Shown here piece by piece: positions 35,355-46,682 of a stretch of 64,000 nt of DNA. Each line of letters starts with the position of its first letter. Position 1 is the first letter of the stretch. The position numbers were made by a program, and so were the translations under genes. The stretch spans positions 49,379,814 to 49,443,813 of the forward strand of contig CM072806.1 of NCBI GenBank assembly GCA_037013495.1, written 5' to 3'. The notes under the pieces were generated by a model that saw nothing but the letters and a program-made list of their open reading frames with translations, was not told where the DNA came from and ran no database searches. The stretch comes from Hippophae tibetana (Eukaryota; Streptophyta; Magnoliopsida; Rosales; Elaeagnaceae).

Positions 35355-36920
35355 GGTGTCTCTTAGACACCAAGCTGCTCACGAAGACATTGAAAGGCTT
35401 CAAGTTTCAATGGTTTAGTTAGCACATCTACAACTTGATCATGTGTACCATAGAACATCATTTTAATGGTACCTTCATTGGTTAGATCTCGTATGAAATA
35501 AAATCTCACATCAATGTGCTTTCTACGACTATGCATAATTGGATTCTTGACAAGTTTTATGGTTGAGCTATTGTCACACATGGTAGTTATTCCTCCTTCT
35601 TGTGTATACCCTATTTCTTTTAAAATTCTTCTCATCCAATTTTCTTGACAATCACAACTACCTGTTGCAATAAATTCGACTTCAGTAGTGGATAGGTTAC
35701 AATTGATTGTTTCTTTAAGGACCAAGAAACAACAGAATTATTCATAAGATAAAAAAATAGAAGTGCTCCTTCTTGCTTCCAATTCCCCAGTATAATCACT
35801 ATCTATGAAGCCTACAAGTTTCTCAACTCCTCTTTTTTTATAAACAATTCCATAGTTGATGGTTCCTTTCAAATACCTGAGAACCCTTTTTATAGCATGA
35901 TATTGTAACTCAGTTGGACTTGACATGAAACGAGTAATTAAACTCACCACGAACATTAAATCAGGGCGAGTAGCTATAATTTACATCAAACTACCAACTA
36001 TTTGTTTGAATTGTGTTTCATTTACCTTGAATCCTCCTTCATCTTTATGCAACTTGTGGCCTGGTACAATAGGATTGCAAACTGAGTTACTGCCTTCCAT
36101 GTCAAACTGTCTCAAAACTTCCATGGCATACTTCTTTTGACAAATATAAATTCTGGTAGGGCTTTGCAACACTTCAATTCCTAAGAAAACCCATATTTTC
36201 CCCAAATTTGTCATATTAAACTCCTTTTGCATTGACTTCTTGAAGTTGCTTATCATTCCCAATGTAAATAAGATCATCAACATATATACTAATGATGAGT
36301 GTTTTTCATCCATCGTTCCTTTTGAAGAAAAGTGTCTATTGACTTAGGCTTTTCTTGAACCCTTCTTTGAAAAAATAAGACTCAATATGGCTAAACCAAG
36401 CTCGTGGTGCCTATTTTAAACCATAAAAGGCTTTGTGATATTTATAGACCATCTGCTCACACCCTTTTTTTCAAAGCCCTTTGGTTGATCTATATACACA
36501 TCTTTATTCAAGATTCCATGCAAAAACAGAGATTTAACATCGAGTTCAAATATTGTCCAACCTCGTTGAGCAGCAAGAGCTAATACCATTCTTATTATGT
36601 CCATTCTTACCAATGGTGTAAACATTTATGTATAGTCTATCTTATGCTCTTGTGAATATCCTTTTGCCACTAGTCATGCCTTGAATTTTTCAACTTCACC
36701 AGACTCATTCAACTTCGTCTTGTAAATCCACTTGACACATATTCTCTTTGCATCGATTGGCAATTCAGTTAGTTCCTAAGTTTGATTTTTTTCAATTATT
36801 TTGATCTCGACCTCCATTACTTTCCTCCACTTTGCACTCTTTAATGCCTCTTCAAAACTAGTAGGGTCGTTGGAGTCCACAAATTCCATATTAATAGCTT
36901 TTTCATCTTTAGAAAAGCCT
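35355..36920 (-). pseudogene. Ty1/copia RT and RNase H remnant
   Basis: Minus-strand order: DPTSFEEALKSAKWRKVMEV (36880 down), KRICVKWIYKTKLNESGEVE, LVRMDIIRMVLALAAQRGWT and IFELDVKSLFLHGILNKDVY. A frame change then alters the catalytic YVDD region (near 36270). KEFNMTNLGKIWVFLGIEVL follows, and RYLKGTINYGIVYK and STTEVEFIATGSCDCQENWM mark RNase H. The end reads KHIDVRFYFIRDLTNEGTIK and VVDVLTKPLKLEAFQCLREQ before a stop. Several frameshifts. It is the 3' half of the copia whose gag-protease lies at 39058-40125. Confidence 0.88.
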
Positions 36921-36922
36921 TT

Positions 36923-38067
36923 TGATGACTTGCATAATTTGGTATAATTTATCATTTCTCAACTTTAAACTTTAGTCTAATTTTATTTATTGTTTTAGGG
37001 AATTTAGACTTCATTATTATTAATTAAATTTTATTGTAGATTTGAAGATAATGAAGATCCAAAATTTTAGAAGCATATCATCTAAGTACTTTCAAATTTA
37101 CATGGAGATTTATTTAAATTAAGATGTATTTATATATATAAATCACTAGGAGAATGAAGGGAAGCAAAAAAAACTGGAAAAAAATGAGATTAGAGAAAAA
37201 AGCGAGGAAGTAGAGGAGAAGAAAAAAAAATAGAACAGTGGAAAAAAAACACAAAAGGAAAAAAGAACAACGACGTAGATAAGATAAAAATAGATTGAAG
37301 CACAACAGAAAAATGCAAAAGCATATTCTTTTTGCAAATAAATATTCTTTGAATTTATCTTAGAAAATTATGGTAAATTCGTTTATGTTAAATATAATTT
37401 GTAGCATGAACTAATTTTTCCTTATTCTAGGAAAAAGATGTAGTTTAATTTTAAACTATGCTTGATTTTTTATGTTAATTTGAATTATTTCTATTAATGT
37501 TTCTTTGATTTATTTTGAGTGTATTGTTTCTAATTAAGTGGCCATTAATTAGATGATTTTAGTATTGTGATTTACTATCGAAAGAGGTTATTATAGGATA
37601 GATCTGAAATATTTTAGCATAGGTAAATATAGAGATCAAAACACTTATATGAACATGTGTAGTATTAAAATCATTGGTCTTAATACTTTCTTGCTTTATT
37701 AAATTGCATACTCTTGTGTAAATTGATGAACAAAAATGTTTCCAATTGACTATGGAAAGAGACTTTTGGAGTTTTTTTGGAGATTGCTAACAAACAGAGA
37801 GAATTAAATTCAATTAGCTAGATGAATAAATCATAGTGAGGGATTAGGTGAAATCTATTTTCTAGAAGTTTTCTTCCTATTAATTTAATCTTTGAACAAC
37901 ATCTTTCTTTTCTTTTGCATATTTTCTTTGAATTTATTTTATTTTAAATTTTACATACAACAACTTTAGTATTTGTCAAAAATAAGTTACTAATTCTTGA
38001 GAATGATACTCTTTTTATGACTTTACTATAAAACTATGATACTGTGCACTTGTAGTTTTGCACCAAT
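36923..38067 (+). repeat. Athila-type 5' LTR (family A)
   Basis: This starts TGATGACTTGCATAATTTGG inside the copia RT linker and ends near TTTTGCACCAATCA at 38067, directly before a primer-site-like sequence. The first ~400 bp match, in opposite orientation, the truncated LTR at 40135-40531. Contains purine-rich tracts (37150-37320). The matching 3' LTR is absent. Confidence 0.75.
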
Positions 38068-38094
38068 CAAGTTTTTGGCATCATTGGTGGGGAT
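38068..38094 (+). other. Decayed Athila-type primer-binding site
   Basis: AGTTTTTGGCATCATTGGTG followed by GGGATTG corresponds to the Athila/Tat primer site (TTTTTGGCGCCGTTGCCGGGGA). Several C/G positions have become T or A, as expected from deamination. It marks the LTR end just upstream. Confidence 0.75.
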
Positions 38095-38298
38095 TGATTT
38101 TTTCTTATTTTTCCCAACATCGATACAAAGTAATCTTGGTTTTAATTTAGAATTATATTTTATTTTATTTTTATTTTTATTTTTTTCTTGGTGTATTTTT
38201 GACGTTGGATGCACCATGCTTGAACTCGAAACATTATTCATTTTGATCCAAAGATTAAAAGAAACTTTAGATTACAAAGGAAAAAGAAAGTACTAGCC

Positions 38299-39057
38299 AT
38301 GGCTGAAGGAGAATAGAATGCACAGTCACGGACCTTGAAGGATTATGTAAGACTAATTTTGAATGAAAATTACTTAGGTGTAAGACGCCAAACCATTAAT
38401 TCCAATGATTTTGAGCTCAAACTTGCGTTGATCAATATGGTGAAACAAGCCTATTTTAGCAGATCGCCACTTGATGATTCTAATATTCATTTAGTGATGT
38501 TTTTGGAGATTTGTGACATTGTAAAGATGATTGGTGTTACTGAATACATCATTAGACTGAGATTGTTTCATTTTTCATTGAGGGATAAGGATAGAGGATG
38601 GTTACAATCTCTACAACCGGGAAGCACTACTAGTTGGCAGAACATGGTAGAAAAGTTTCTTACTAAATTCTTTCCACCTGGAAAAACAGCCCAACTCAGG
38701 AGTAGGATTGGTCAATTCAGACAAAATGATTGTGAGACACTCTATGAAGCATAGGAAAGGTATAAAGATATGATTCAATGTTGCCTTCTGCATGGATTTT
38801 CAGATTGGTTACAAGTTCAAATGTTCTATAATGGGTTAAATGGGCAAACTAGAACCATAGTTGATGCTGCTTCTGGTGGAACTTTGATGGCAAAGACAAC
38901 TGAAGGTGCTACTTAATTTTTGGAAGAAATGGCCTCAAACAACTATCAATAGCCAACTGAAAGATCTATGGCTAAGAAATTACCAAGATTCATGATTTGG
39001 AGTCATTTGCTGTCCTTTTAGCTCAAGTTGATTCTCTATCTCATTAGATCTATGCAA
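38299..39057 (+). pseudogene. Athila-type gag remnant
   Basis: This starts with ATG at 38299 (MAEGE, then a stop). The core reads LRLFHFSLRDKDRGWLQSLQ, TTSWQNMVEKFLTKFFPPGK, ERYKDMIQCCLLHGFSDWLQ and FYNGLNGQTRTIVDAASGGT. These are the standard blocks of Athila/Tat gag (compare the copy at 51660). Stops at about 38753 and 38917 break it. It ends abruptly at about 39057 against minus-strand copia sequence, so the rest of this element is gone. Confidence 0.88.
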
Positions 39058-40125
39058 TGGTGTTTCCTTCTATTCTTGAGCTCGAAAGAATAACGTTAAC
39101 ATCCTGTTTGTTTTCATTTCGATTTGGATAATCAATCCCTTAAGTGGATGGTAAATCTGGCACATTTCTGATTGAATCAAAACACCCAAACCCTTTTCCT
39201 GTAATTGTTTGATACTCAAGAGATTGTTCTTGAGTTCAGCCATATAAAACACATCTTATATTATATGAGTTACTCCACTTACATTCAGCCTTATACTGCC
39301 CTTTCCAAGTACATTCATTCTCATGTTGTTTCCAAGTTTCACCATCTGTCGAAATTCCTCATCTAATTCTTTGAATGCAGATTTTTCTTCAGTCATATGA
39401 TTGAAGCAACTAGAATCTCGAAACCAAGCTTCTTCATTATGTGCAGTATCCATTTCAACACAAGACATGAGTAATATGTCTTCATCTTCATAAAATTGAG
39501 CAAAATTTACCTCTCTACCCAATGATGGACATTCACATTGTTGATGACCGAGTTTGTGACATGAAACATTCAATTATAGTGCAGTTGTAACTTTTTCTTC
39601 CTCTATAAGTGCTCCTACCACATCATTTGTCTCCTCTGTTGTTTCCCACTTCAATTGTAACTTTTAGGGCTTGTTCTTCACCACCAAAATGCTTTCGAAA
39701 CTTCTACTCATGTACTAGTAGAGAACTCTAAAGTTCATCCACAGAAAGACAATTGATGCCTTTCGAATCTTCTATGGAGCACATGATATAGTTGAATTTC
39801 TCAATGAATGTGCACAAGATCCTCTCCATAATCTTGACATCCTGTGTATCTTATCCAAGATTTTGCATATTATTTACGACTAATATGACTCTGGAGAGAT
39901 AATCAATGATTGATTCACTGATATTCATTTCTAGCATCTCAAATTCCCTTCGAAGAGCATGTAGTTGAGTACACTGAATTCTTTAATTACCTTGATACTT
40001 TCTCTTCATCGAATCCCACAATTTCTTGGCAACATCCTTCTAAAGAATGGTCTTTATAATTGATTTTTTGATCGCCTTCACTAGTCTTTTCACGTGCTTT
40101 GCTATGTTCCGTTCCTTATTTGACA
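39058..40125 (-). pseudogene. Ty1/copia gag and protease remnant
   Basis: Minus-strand order: KTILQKDVAKKLWDSMKRKY and QLHALRREFEMLEMNISESI (gag, about 40080-39910), SVDELQSSLLVHE (near 39730), and a partial CCHC zinc knuckle (CHKLGHQQCECPSLGREVNF, 39560 down). EAWFRDSSCFNHMTEEKSAF is the protease active-site region, where Asp-Ser-Ser replaces the usual Asp-Ser-Gly. It ends ELKNNLLSIKQLQEKGLGVL before the integrase, which is missing. It pairs with the copia pol at 35355-36920. Confidence 0.88.
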
Positions 40126-40134
40126 TGCTTCTTC

Positions 40135-40532
40135 TATTTTTGTATCATTCCTAACTTTTTTTTCTCCATTTTTGCTTTTTGTTTCCTTTTCTTTTTTCTA
40201 TTCCTACCCCGCTGTGCGTTTTTCTACTTTTTTTCCTCTTATACTTATTTTTAACTTATATATAAATTGCGTGTCTCAACGCCACTTTTTTTAGTTGTTT
40301 TTTTGTTTCAATTTTTTTTCATTTCAACGATTATTTCTTTAAATAAGATTTTGATAAATTTTTATTTAAATTTAAGAATATTTAGATGATATGTTTTTAA
40401 AATTTCGGATCTTTATTTTTAAAAAAAATTGTAATACAATTTAAATAATAGTAATGAAGTCTAAAATCAATAAAAATTAAATAAAATTTGACTAAAGTTA
40501 AAGTTGAGAAGTGATAAATGATGACAAATTAT
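40135..40532 (-). repeat. Truncated Athila-type 3' LTR (family A, minus strand)
   Basis: The minus strand shows AAGTTTGAGGGTG (polypurine tract) and then an LTR start TGATGATTAATATAATTTG near 40531. The text through CTTCTCAACTTTAACTTTAG and AGACTTCATTACTATTATT matches the + strand LTR at 36923. It is cut at about 40135 by copia gag sequence. Confidence 0.72.
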
Positions 40533-41230
40533 ATTAATCATCAAACACCCTCAAACTTAAAACTTTGTTTGTGTTTTTTAAAAATTAAAATAAAAGACAC
40601 ATATTGATAATATTAACTAGACCTCGTAAAGAACTATCATTACTCACGAAGTCATGATTTGAATTTATATTTCATCACTAGTAACTTACTCTTTTTACAT
40701 CGAAGATAATAGGAAAATCAATCAAAAATTCTTCAATTTGTCAAGCAAGAGTTAGGCATTTACTTCAACCTAAAGTTAAGTCCTTAAGTGTGTGTGTGTA
40801 AAATAGTCAATTTAACTCCAAACCACCATCAAATTCAGATAATAGTAGAACAACTGAAATCATAAGAATTCTCTCAAAACTTAACTCCATAAGTCCAATT
40901 TTTAGAAATCCTCTCCACTAATGTAATCAAATACCAAAATCAGATATCAAAAGGTCTTTAATCAAGGTTGTAATGACAGGTCATAGGGTGAGGGCTAAGG
41001 AAGAAATGGAAATGGATTATCAAAGAAAACTGAGAAAATACTTGGTAGAAAAAAATAATAATAAAAAGAATATCCACAGAATTCATATTATAGCTCTTTC
41101 TTGACAATATACTCATATTGATGACAATATTGTTGCCATGCTCAAAAAGTGGAATGCTTTTTTCTTTTCTTCTTTTTTTAGAGTCGTTTTCTTGATACTA
41201 ATAGTCTTTACTAATTTCAACCACTTTAAC
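40533..41230 (-). other. 3' non-coding region of the minus-strand Athila-type element (left of the hAT)
   Basis: Non-coding, AT-rich DNA between the truncated 3' LTR and the hAT insertion. It continues at 44457 after the hAT element. No coding capacity is recognised, as is usual between integrase and the 3' LTR in Athila relatives. Confidence 0.6.
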
Positions 41231-43184
41231 TAGGGGTGAGCATCGGTTTGAAACCGTCAATTTAAGGTATTTCGAATCTGATCTGATCCGAAGCAAATTA
41301 TGAATTATTCAATTCGAATCTGATCCACTGCACATGTCAATATGTATCCGATCAGATTGAATTATGAATTATTCAATCCGAATATGATTCGTTGTACATA
41401 TCAATCCGAATCCAATAGGATTGAATTATGAATTATTCAATCTGAATCTGATCACTATAAATATCAATACGAACAAATCTGAATCCGATCAGATTTATAG
41501 GATAGGATAATATCAAAATCATAATTTCAAATTTTCAACCTATAAAATAAAAAATTACATAAAATTTTAGAAAAATTGAAAATAAAAATAGTTCAACAAG
41601 AATGATCCAAAAGAAAAAAAAAATCAATATAAATTATATAATTTAACTCCAAATATCAATAGTTTTAACATAATGTATAAAAATATTAAAATTCAAAGTA
41701 CATCAAAATAAAATAAAAATTTTAAAATGTTATTTACTTCAAAGCTTCAATATGAGTTGGTTCTGAAATGATTCATTTAATGGAATTTCCAAATTCCGAT
41801 CCTTTAAATGAATGGTCGCAGCATGGAGGAAGTGATTGCTTTACTTGTTCATTGTCTAGCGAATGCAAAACCTTTTTTCATTTCCTTTGTCCACAGAAAG
41901 GAGTACAATACAAATTTTAATTTACAATGAGCCTAAATATCCTAAAATATAAATATACAAATATGTTCTTTGGAGACTAAAACTATCGCCTTTCAAATGT
42001 GTGGTCACCAATACCTGCATAAATTATAATATAACCTTCATCAATAGACCATCTTGTAAAAATTGAAATTTAAGCAACAATTATCCAAGATAGGAAACCA
42101 TATGCTCATTCCAAATTTCACATATTGGGTACTAAGGAAGCTAATAGAGAATATGAACCATAAGGAGCAAACCCATAACCATGGGGATACATAACACCTT
42201 GTAATGAAGAAATTTAATTAAGATTTAACATATTAAGTGTCTACACTTACAATATCATAAATGAAATAGTTCGATAGTCATAAATCACAACCAAAAATAA
42301 ATATAGCTTACAAAAGTCATCTCCACTCCATTCGGATTCAAGTATCTCAAGTAATCATCCCATTCATTTACTGAACAATCATATCCTGCTAGAAGAAATA
42401 TGAAGGGCATACACAAAACTTTTAAGAGAATACAATATTAACAAATGTAGAAAAAAAGGTTATGCCACTATCTAGAATCATACATAGACTTTTGATTTCA
42501 AAAACAACTGAATATTCTAGAATTTCAACTTCATGATAGAATGCACGACATGATCTGGTTTTAAGATTCAAATTCTAATACCAATTAGGAGAATTGCAAC
42601 AAAGGCTTCTATTGAGTGATAAGGCATAATTAGTATGGAATTTTAATGACAAGAAATAATAGCCACCAAACATAATGAAGACTATATAAGCTAGCAGAAT
42701 TCAATATCTCTTTTTCTTGGTTAATGTCATTAAAATCAAGAATTTAAATATCTAGAAAACCTAACAAAAGTTGTTTATATCTTTATAGCCAAGATCTCTG
42801 ATTGTTAACTACTAATATTAATACCAAAAAGTTGTAACAAAAGCAAACATAAATAATGAAATAGAAGCATATAAATCAAGGATATAATTGACAAGCATGA
42901 CATATCAACATACCATAAAAGGAAGTAAGGAACTTGCATTAAACAATATGGTATTTGAGAGTTGAAAAACCATGCACATAAATTATTTGCATCAATGTGT
43001 GGATGACATAACATAGAACAAAGAATGTAAAAAAGAAAATTGATCAATTCAGATAAGATTGCAGTAGATATCATATTATTGCTGGTAATTCCACAACCAA
43101 AAAAGAAATAAATGCAAGTCATGAAACACAAAAAAGTAAATGACAACATATACAAAAGAGTAACAACATATGTCAACAAAGTAC

Positions 43185-43366
43185 CTCTCAGAAAGCAATT
43201 GGGCACTGCTGGCAGAACCTTTAGGGTTCCCCAGCCTCTTTGCTCTATGCTCGTGATCCTTTTCCACACGCATGGTAGCCACCTCATTCTCCATAGTAGA
43301 AACTTCTCTTCTCATATTCTTTGCCTCAACCTCCATGGTTTTGGTTAATGTATCTACCTTCTTAGC
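43185..43366 (-). pseudogene. Putative captured host exon inside the hAT element
   Basis: On the minus strand an open segment reads KKVDTLTKTMEVEAKNMRRE followed by VSTMENEVATMRVEKDHEHR and LGNPKGSASSAQLLSER. It is a charged, coiled-coil-like peptide not resembling a transposase. It is preceded by an acceptor-like TTCTATTCAAATGCTAG and followed by a donor-like GAG|GTACTT, as if an exon with its splice sites had been copied. A second open stretch upstream (about 43702-43475) encodes a hydrophobic segment and MVDFVSVVVRFLLGVPEVLY, possibly an earlier exon. I do not recognise the donor gene with confidence. Confidence 0.5.
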
Positions 43367-44058
43367 TAGCATTTGAATAGAAATAATTACGATAAATGTT
43401 ATATGCCTCAATGGCATCATCTTTGTCTTTCTGGATTTGATTTTTTCATGACTAGATTTCCTCAAAGCTACAACCTATTTCTGCAATAAATCATACAAAA
43501 CTTCTGGAACTCCCAAAAGGAATCTAACTACAACACTCACAAAATCCACCATGAGCTTCGGAATAAGGTACTGGAACTTGAAAAACAAAACCTTACCTCT
43601 ACAGCATAGATAAGAACAAACAACGAAGCAAACGAAGAAAGCCAGAAAACCCACCCCATGACATAAATTTAAAGAGAAAATAGAACAACTTCGAAAATCC
43701 ATAACGCATCAAATAACAAATGATTCTACAACTAAGTCGATCTACATAATAGATAGAAAGCCAGAACATCCTAGCTATTATATAACCCAAAAAAGTCAAA
43801 GAGTAATAGCTCATCGCCAGATCATAAGCGAACACATGTATAAGGGGGAACGATGAATGACAGTTGGCATCGGGTTGGGAAATGGGACAGTGCTGGCATC
43901 GGGATGAGAAATGGAATCGCTTGAGAGTTGAGAGAAAATGTCACGATAGAGAAATAGAGCTAAAAGGGATGAACGGATGAAGAATAACAGCTGGAAATAG
44001 CAACTGGGTAGGGAGTTGATCAGTCACGAACGATGAACGACGGTTCATGTCGGACTGA

Positions 44059-44145
44059 GAAATGGGACAACGATGGCATCGGGCTGAGAAATGGGACAAC
44101 GATGGCGTCGGGCTAGGAAATGGGACAACATCGCATCGATCGGGA
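44059..44145. repeat. 29-bp tandem repeat (three copies) in the hAT right end
   Basis: GAAATGGGACAACGATGGCA starts at 44059, again with one change at 44088, and in degraded form at 44117. Related GGCATCGGG units lie upstream from about 43866. Subterminal tandem repeats of this sort are common transposase-binding regions in hAT elements (general knowledge, not shown here). Confidence 0.85.
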
Positions 44146-44456
44146 AATAAAGTTGAGTTGAGACTGAGGGTGAGGGTGAGAGTGAGAGGTAGAGAGGCTG
44201 AGACAGAGGGTGAGATGGAGGGTGAGAGTGAGAGGCTGGGATGAAGGGTGAGATGATGAGGTGAGGGTGAGAGTGAGAGGTTAGGATTTTTAGTTTATAT
44301 ATAATATATTAAATATATCAAATTGGATCGGATTATACAGATTTTAATATTTTCAATCCGAATCTGATCTGAAGTTGAATCGAAACCAATCCATTTTTCC
44401 AGATCGTGTCGGATTTTTTCGATTGATCGGATTTTTTGCTCAGCCCTAACTTTAAC

Positions 44457-45350
44457 TCTTTTTTTATTCTTACCTTTCACTTTCTTTTCTTTTCATACTT
44501 TCATCAAATAAAGCAAACATAATGTGAATTATTTAATTTGAACCAACTTTCTCTTTAAATGCAAATTTACACCATAGTATTTTCTCAAAATTTAAGATAA
44601 ATTTATGGTTTTTCAGGCTTAGATTGGGAAAGCTTTTTGGTTGTGAAAAAAATTTGCCTAGATATTTTCTCTAATGTTTGGTATCAACTAATATTTCGCT
44701 TAAAGGATCCATCAATGGATTCTAGAGCATAGTAAGATTGAAATTTCCAAACCCAATTAATTCAAATCCTTCTATTCATGGGGAAAATAGAATAAAGAAA
44801 AATTGACTATGTGCTCAATTATTTTCAAGAAAAAAGTTTTAACTCAAAGTACCCATAAAACTCTACCTAACATAATAGAAGATTTTGAATTTCTTTTCTC
44901 AAAACCATCCTAAATCACAAATTTTAGAGTCATAGCGAATTCAATCATACTCAAATACATACCTGATAAGAGAATCTAATAACTCAAGACTATAGGAGTT
45001 TACACCCCCCAAACTTAAACAAAAAAGGTCCTCATTGTAATTCAAAAATGAGACAGATTGAGGAAATGAAAGAAACTTCTCTAGTTTTTTGATGGATCCG
45101 TATTAGTTTGTAATTTTTAGATATTTATTCCTACAAAATAAATCAGCCTCAAAATATAAATTAGTCAAATAAATAATAAAATAAAGTTTTATAGGATGCC
45201 TCCCATAAGCACTTGTTTTATAGTCTACAACCAGACTTTTCAATCTTTACCAATTTGATTACAATTTCGAAGAGGAATAAATGCACAATTCCTCTCCACT
45301 TATTCTCCATAATAGTGCTTCAATCTCTGAACATTAACCCTGAATATATT
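44457..45350 (-). other. 3' non-coding region of the minus-strand Athila-type element (right of the hAT)
   Basis: This continues 40533-41230. On the minus strand a tract GTTTAAGTTTGGGGGGTGTA (RC of about 45000-45020) is the type of purine run seen after pol in this lineage. Non-coding. Confidence 0.6.
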
Positions 45351-46682
45351 TCATGTCTTGGCCTTTAAGTCTATTGCTCCAAAAGGGGAAAATTTGTCAA
45401 TTATAAAAGGACATGTCCATCTTGATCTTAACTTACCTGGGAAGAGTTTTAGTTGTGAATTGAAAAGCCAAACTTGTTGTTCTGGAGCAAACTCACACCT
45501 AAGAATGTATTTTTCATGCCACTTCTTTGTCTGTTCTTTATAGATCTTTTCATTTTCATAAGTATTGTTCCGAAACTCATCAATCTCACTCATTTAAAGA
45601 AGTCATTTTTCCCCTGTTGCCTTCAAATCAAAATTAAACTTTTTTACATCCCAATAAGCTTTATGCTCCAACTCAGCAGGGAGATGACATACTTTTTCAA
45701 ACACTAATCGATAATGAGACATCCCAATAAGTGTTTTAAAAGCTATACGATATGCCCACAAAGCATCATCAACCTTTTTGGCACAATCCTTTCTATTGGT
45801 TTTGACCATCTTCTCAAGGATATTCTTGATTTCTCGATTTGAAATTTCAGCTTGGCTATTAGTTTGAGGATGGTAGGAAACTACTATCTTATGTTTCACA
45901 CCATATTTAGAGAAAAGGTTGTTGAATAATTTGCTATAAAAGTGGGTCCCTTCATCACTAATAATAGCTTATTGAGTGCCAAATCTTGTGAATATGTTCT
46001 TATGTAGAAATTTGAGAACTACCTTTGCATCATTTGTTGTTGTAGCAATTGCCTCCACCCATTTTAACACATAATCAACTGCTAACAAAATATAAACAAA
46101 TCCAAAATAAAGAGGCAAAGGACCTATAAAATCAATTCCCCCAACATAAAATAATTCAATCTCTAAGATATTTTTTGATGATAGCTCCTAACATCTCGAA
46201 ATATTTCACATACATTGGTAGTGATCACAAGTCTTCACCAAAGTATAATTATCACGAAACGTAGAGGGCCAAAAGAAACCATTTTGAAGTACATTAGTTG
46301 TTATTCATGTTACTCCAAAATGTTCTCCATATGATGAGGAATGGAAATGACAGAGAATGGAATGCACCACCTCTTCAGGCACACATCTTTTGATGATTTG
46401 ATCAGGGCATCTTTTGAAAAGAAAAGGCTTATCCCAAAGATAATATTTCACATCATGCAAAAACTTCTTACTTTGGTGGTAAGTAAGATTTGGAGGAAAT
46501 ACCCTACAAGCTAGGTAGTTTACAATATTAGCATACCAAGGAAGCTTGATCTCATATGCAAACAACTGCTCATCAGGGAATGCTTCTTGGATCACTAAAT
46601 CTTGTTTTACTTCCTCTTGCTCCAACCGAGAGAGATGGTCAACAATTGAATTTTCACTTCCTTCCTTATCTCGAACTTCCAA
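45351..46682 (-). pseudogene. Athila-type integrase remnant
   Basis: Minus-strand order: the RNase H end and zinc region (KEGSENSIVDHLSRLEQEEV, 46670 down; LFKRCPDQIIKRCVPEEVVH, ILCHFHSSSYGEHF). Then a damaged core, with a Gly-Gly-His-like loop and [20 protein letters not shown] at about 45890. [20 protein letters not shown] and [20 protein letters not shown] follow. The C-terminus reads NTYENEKIYKEQTKKWHEKY and KLFPGKLRSRWTCPFIIDKF. The blocks are in different frames with stops between. Clear lineage match to the other Athila-type integrases in this window. Confidence 0.88.

Larger units (their letters stand above)
41231..44448. mobile_element. hAT-type non-autonomous element, 3.2 kb, TSD ACTTTAAC
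   Basis: The left end TAGGGGTGAGCATCGGTTTG and the right end (RC TAGGGCTGAGCAAAAAATCC) share an 11-12-bp inverted terminus typical of hAT elements. A perfect 8-bp duplication ACTTTAAC flanks it (41223-41230, 44449-44456). The left subterminal part has repeated TGAATTATTCAATCCGAATC-type units; the right has a 29-bp tandem (44059-44145) and a GAGGGTGAGAGT microsatellite. No transposase was found. The middle carries a short coding-like minus-strand segment (43185-43366). It interrupts the 3' region of a minus-strand Athila-type element. Confidence 0.9.

Noticed and set aside
37114-37337. Phe/Leu-rich hydrophobic open frames
   Set aside because: Reverse translations of a purine-rich tract in an LTR; not a membrane protein gene.
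44062-44244. Arg/Glu-rich open frame in the hAT right end
   Set aside because: A product of the 29-bp tandem and GAGGGTGAGAGT microsatellite.
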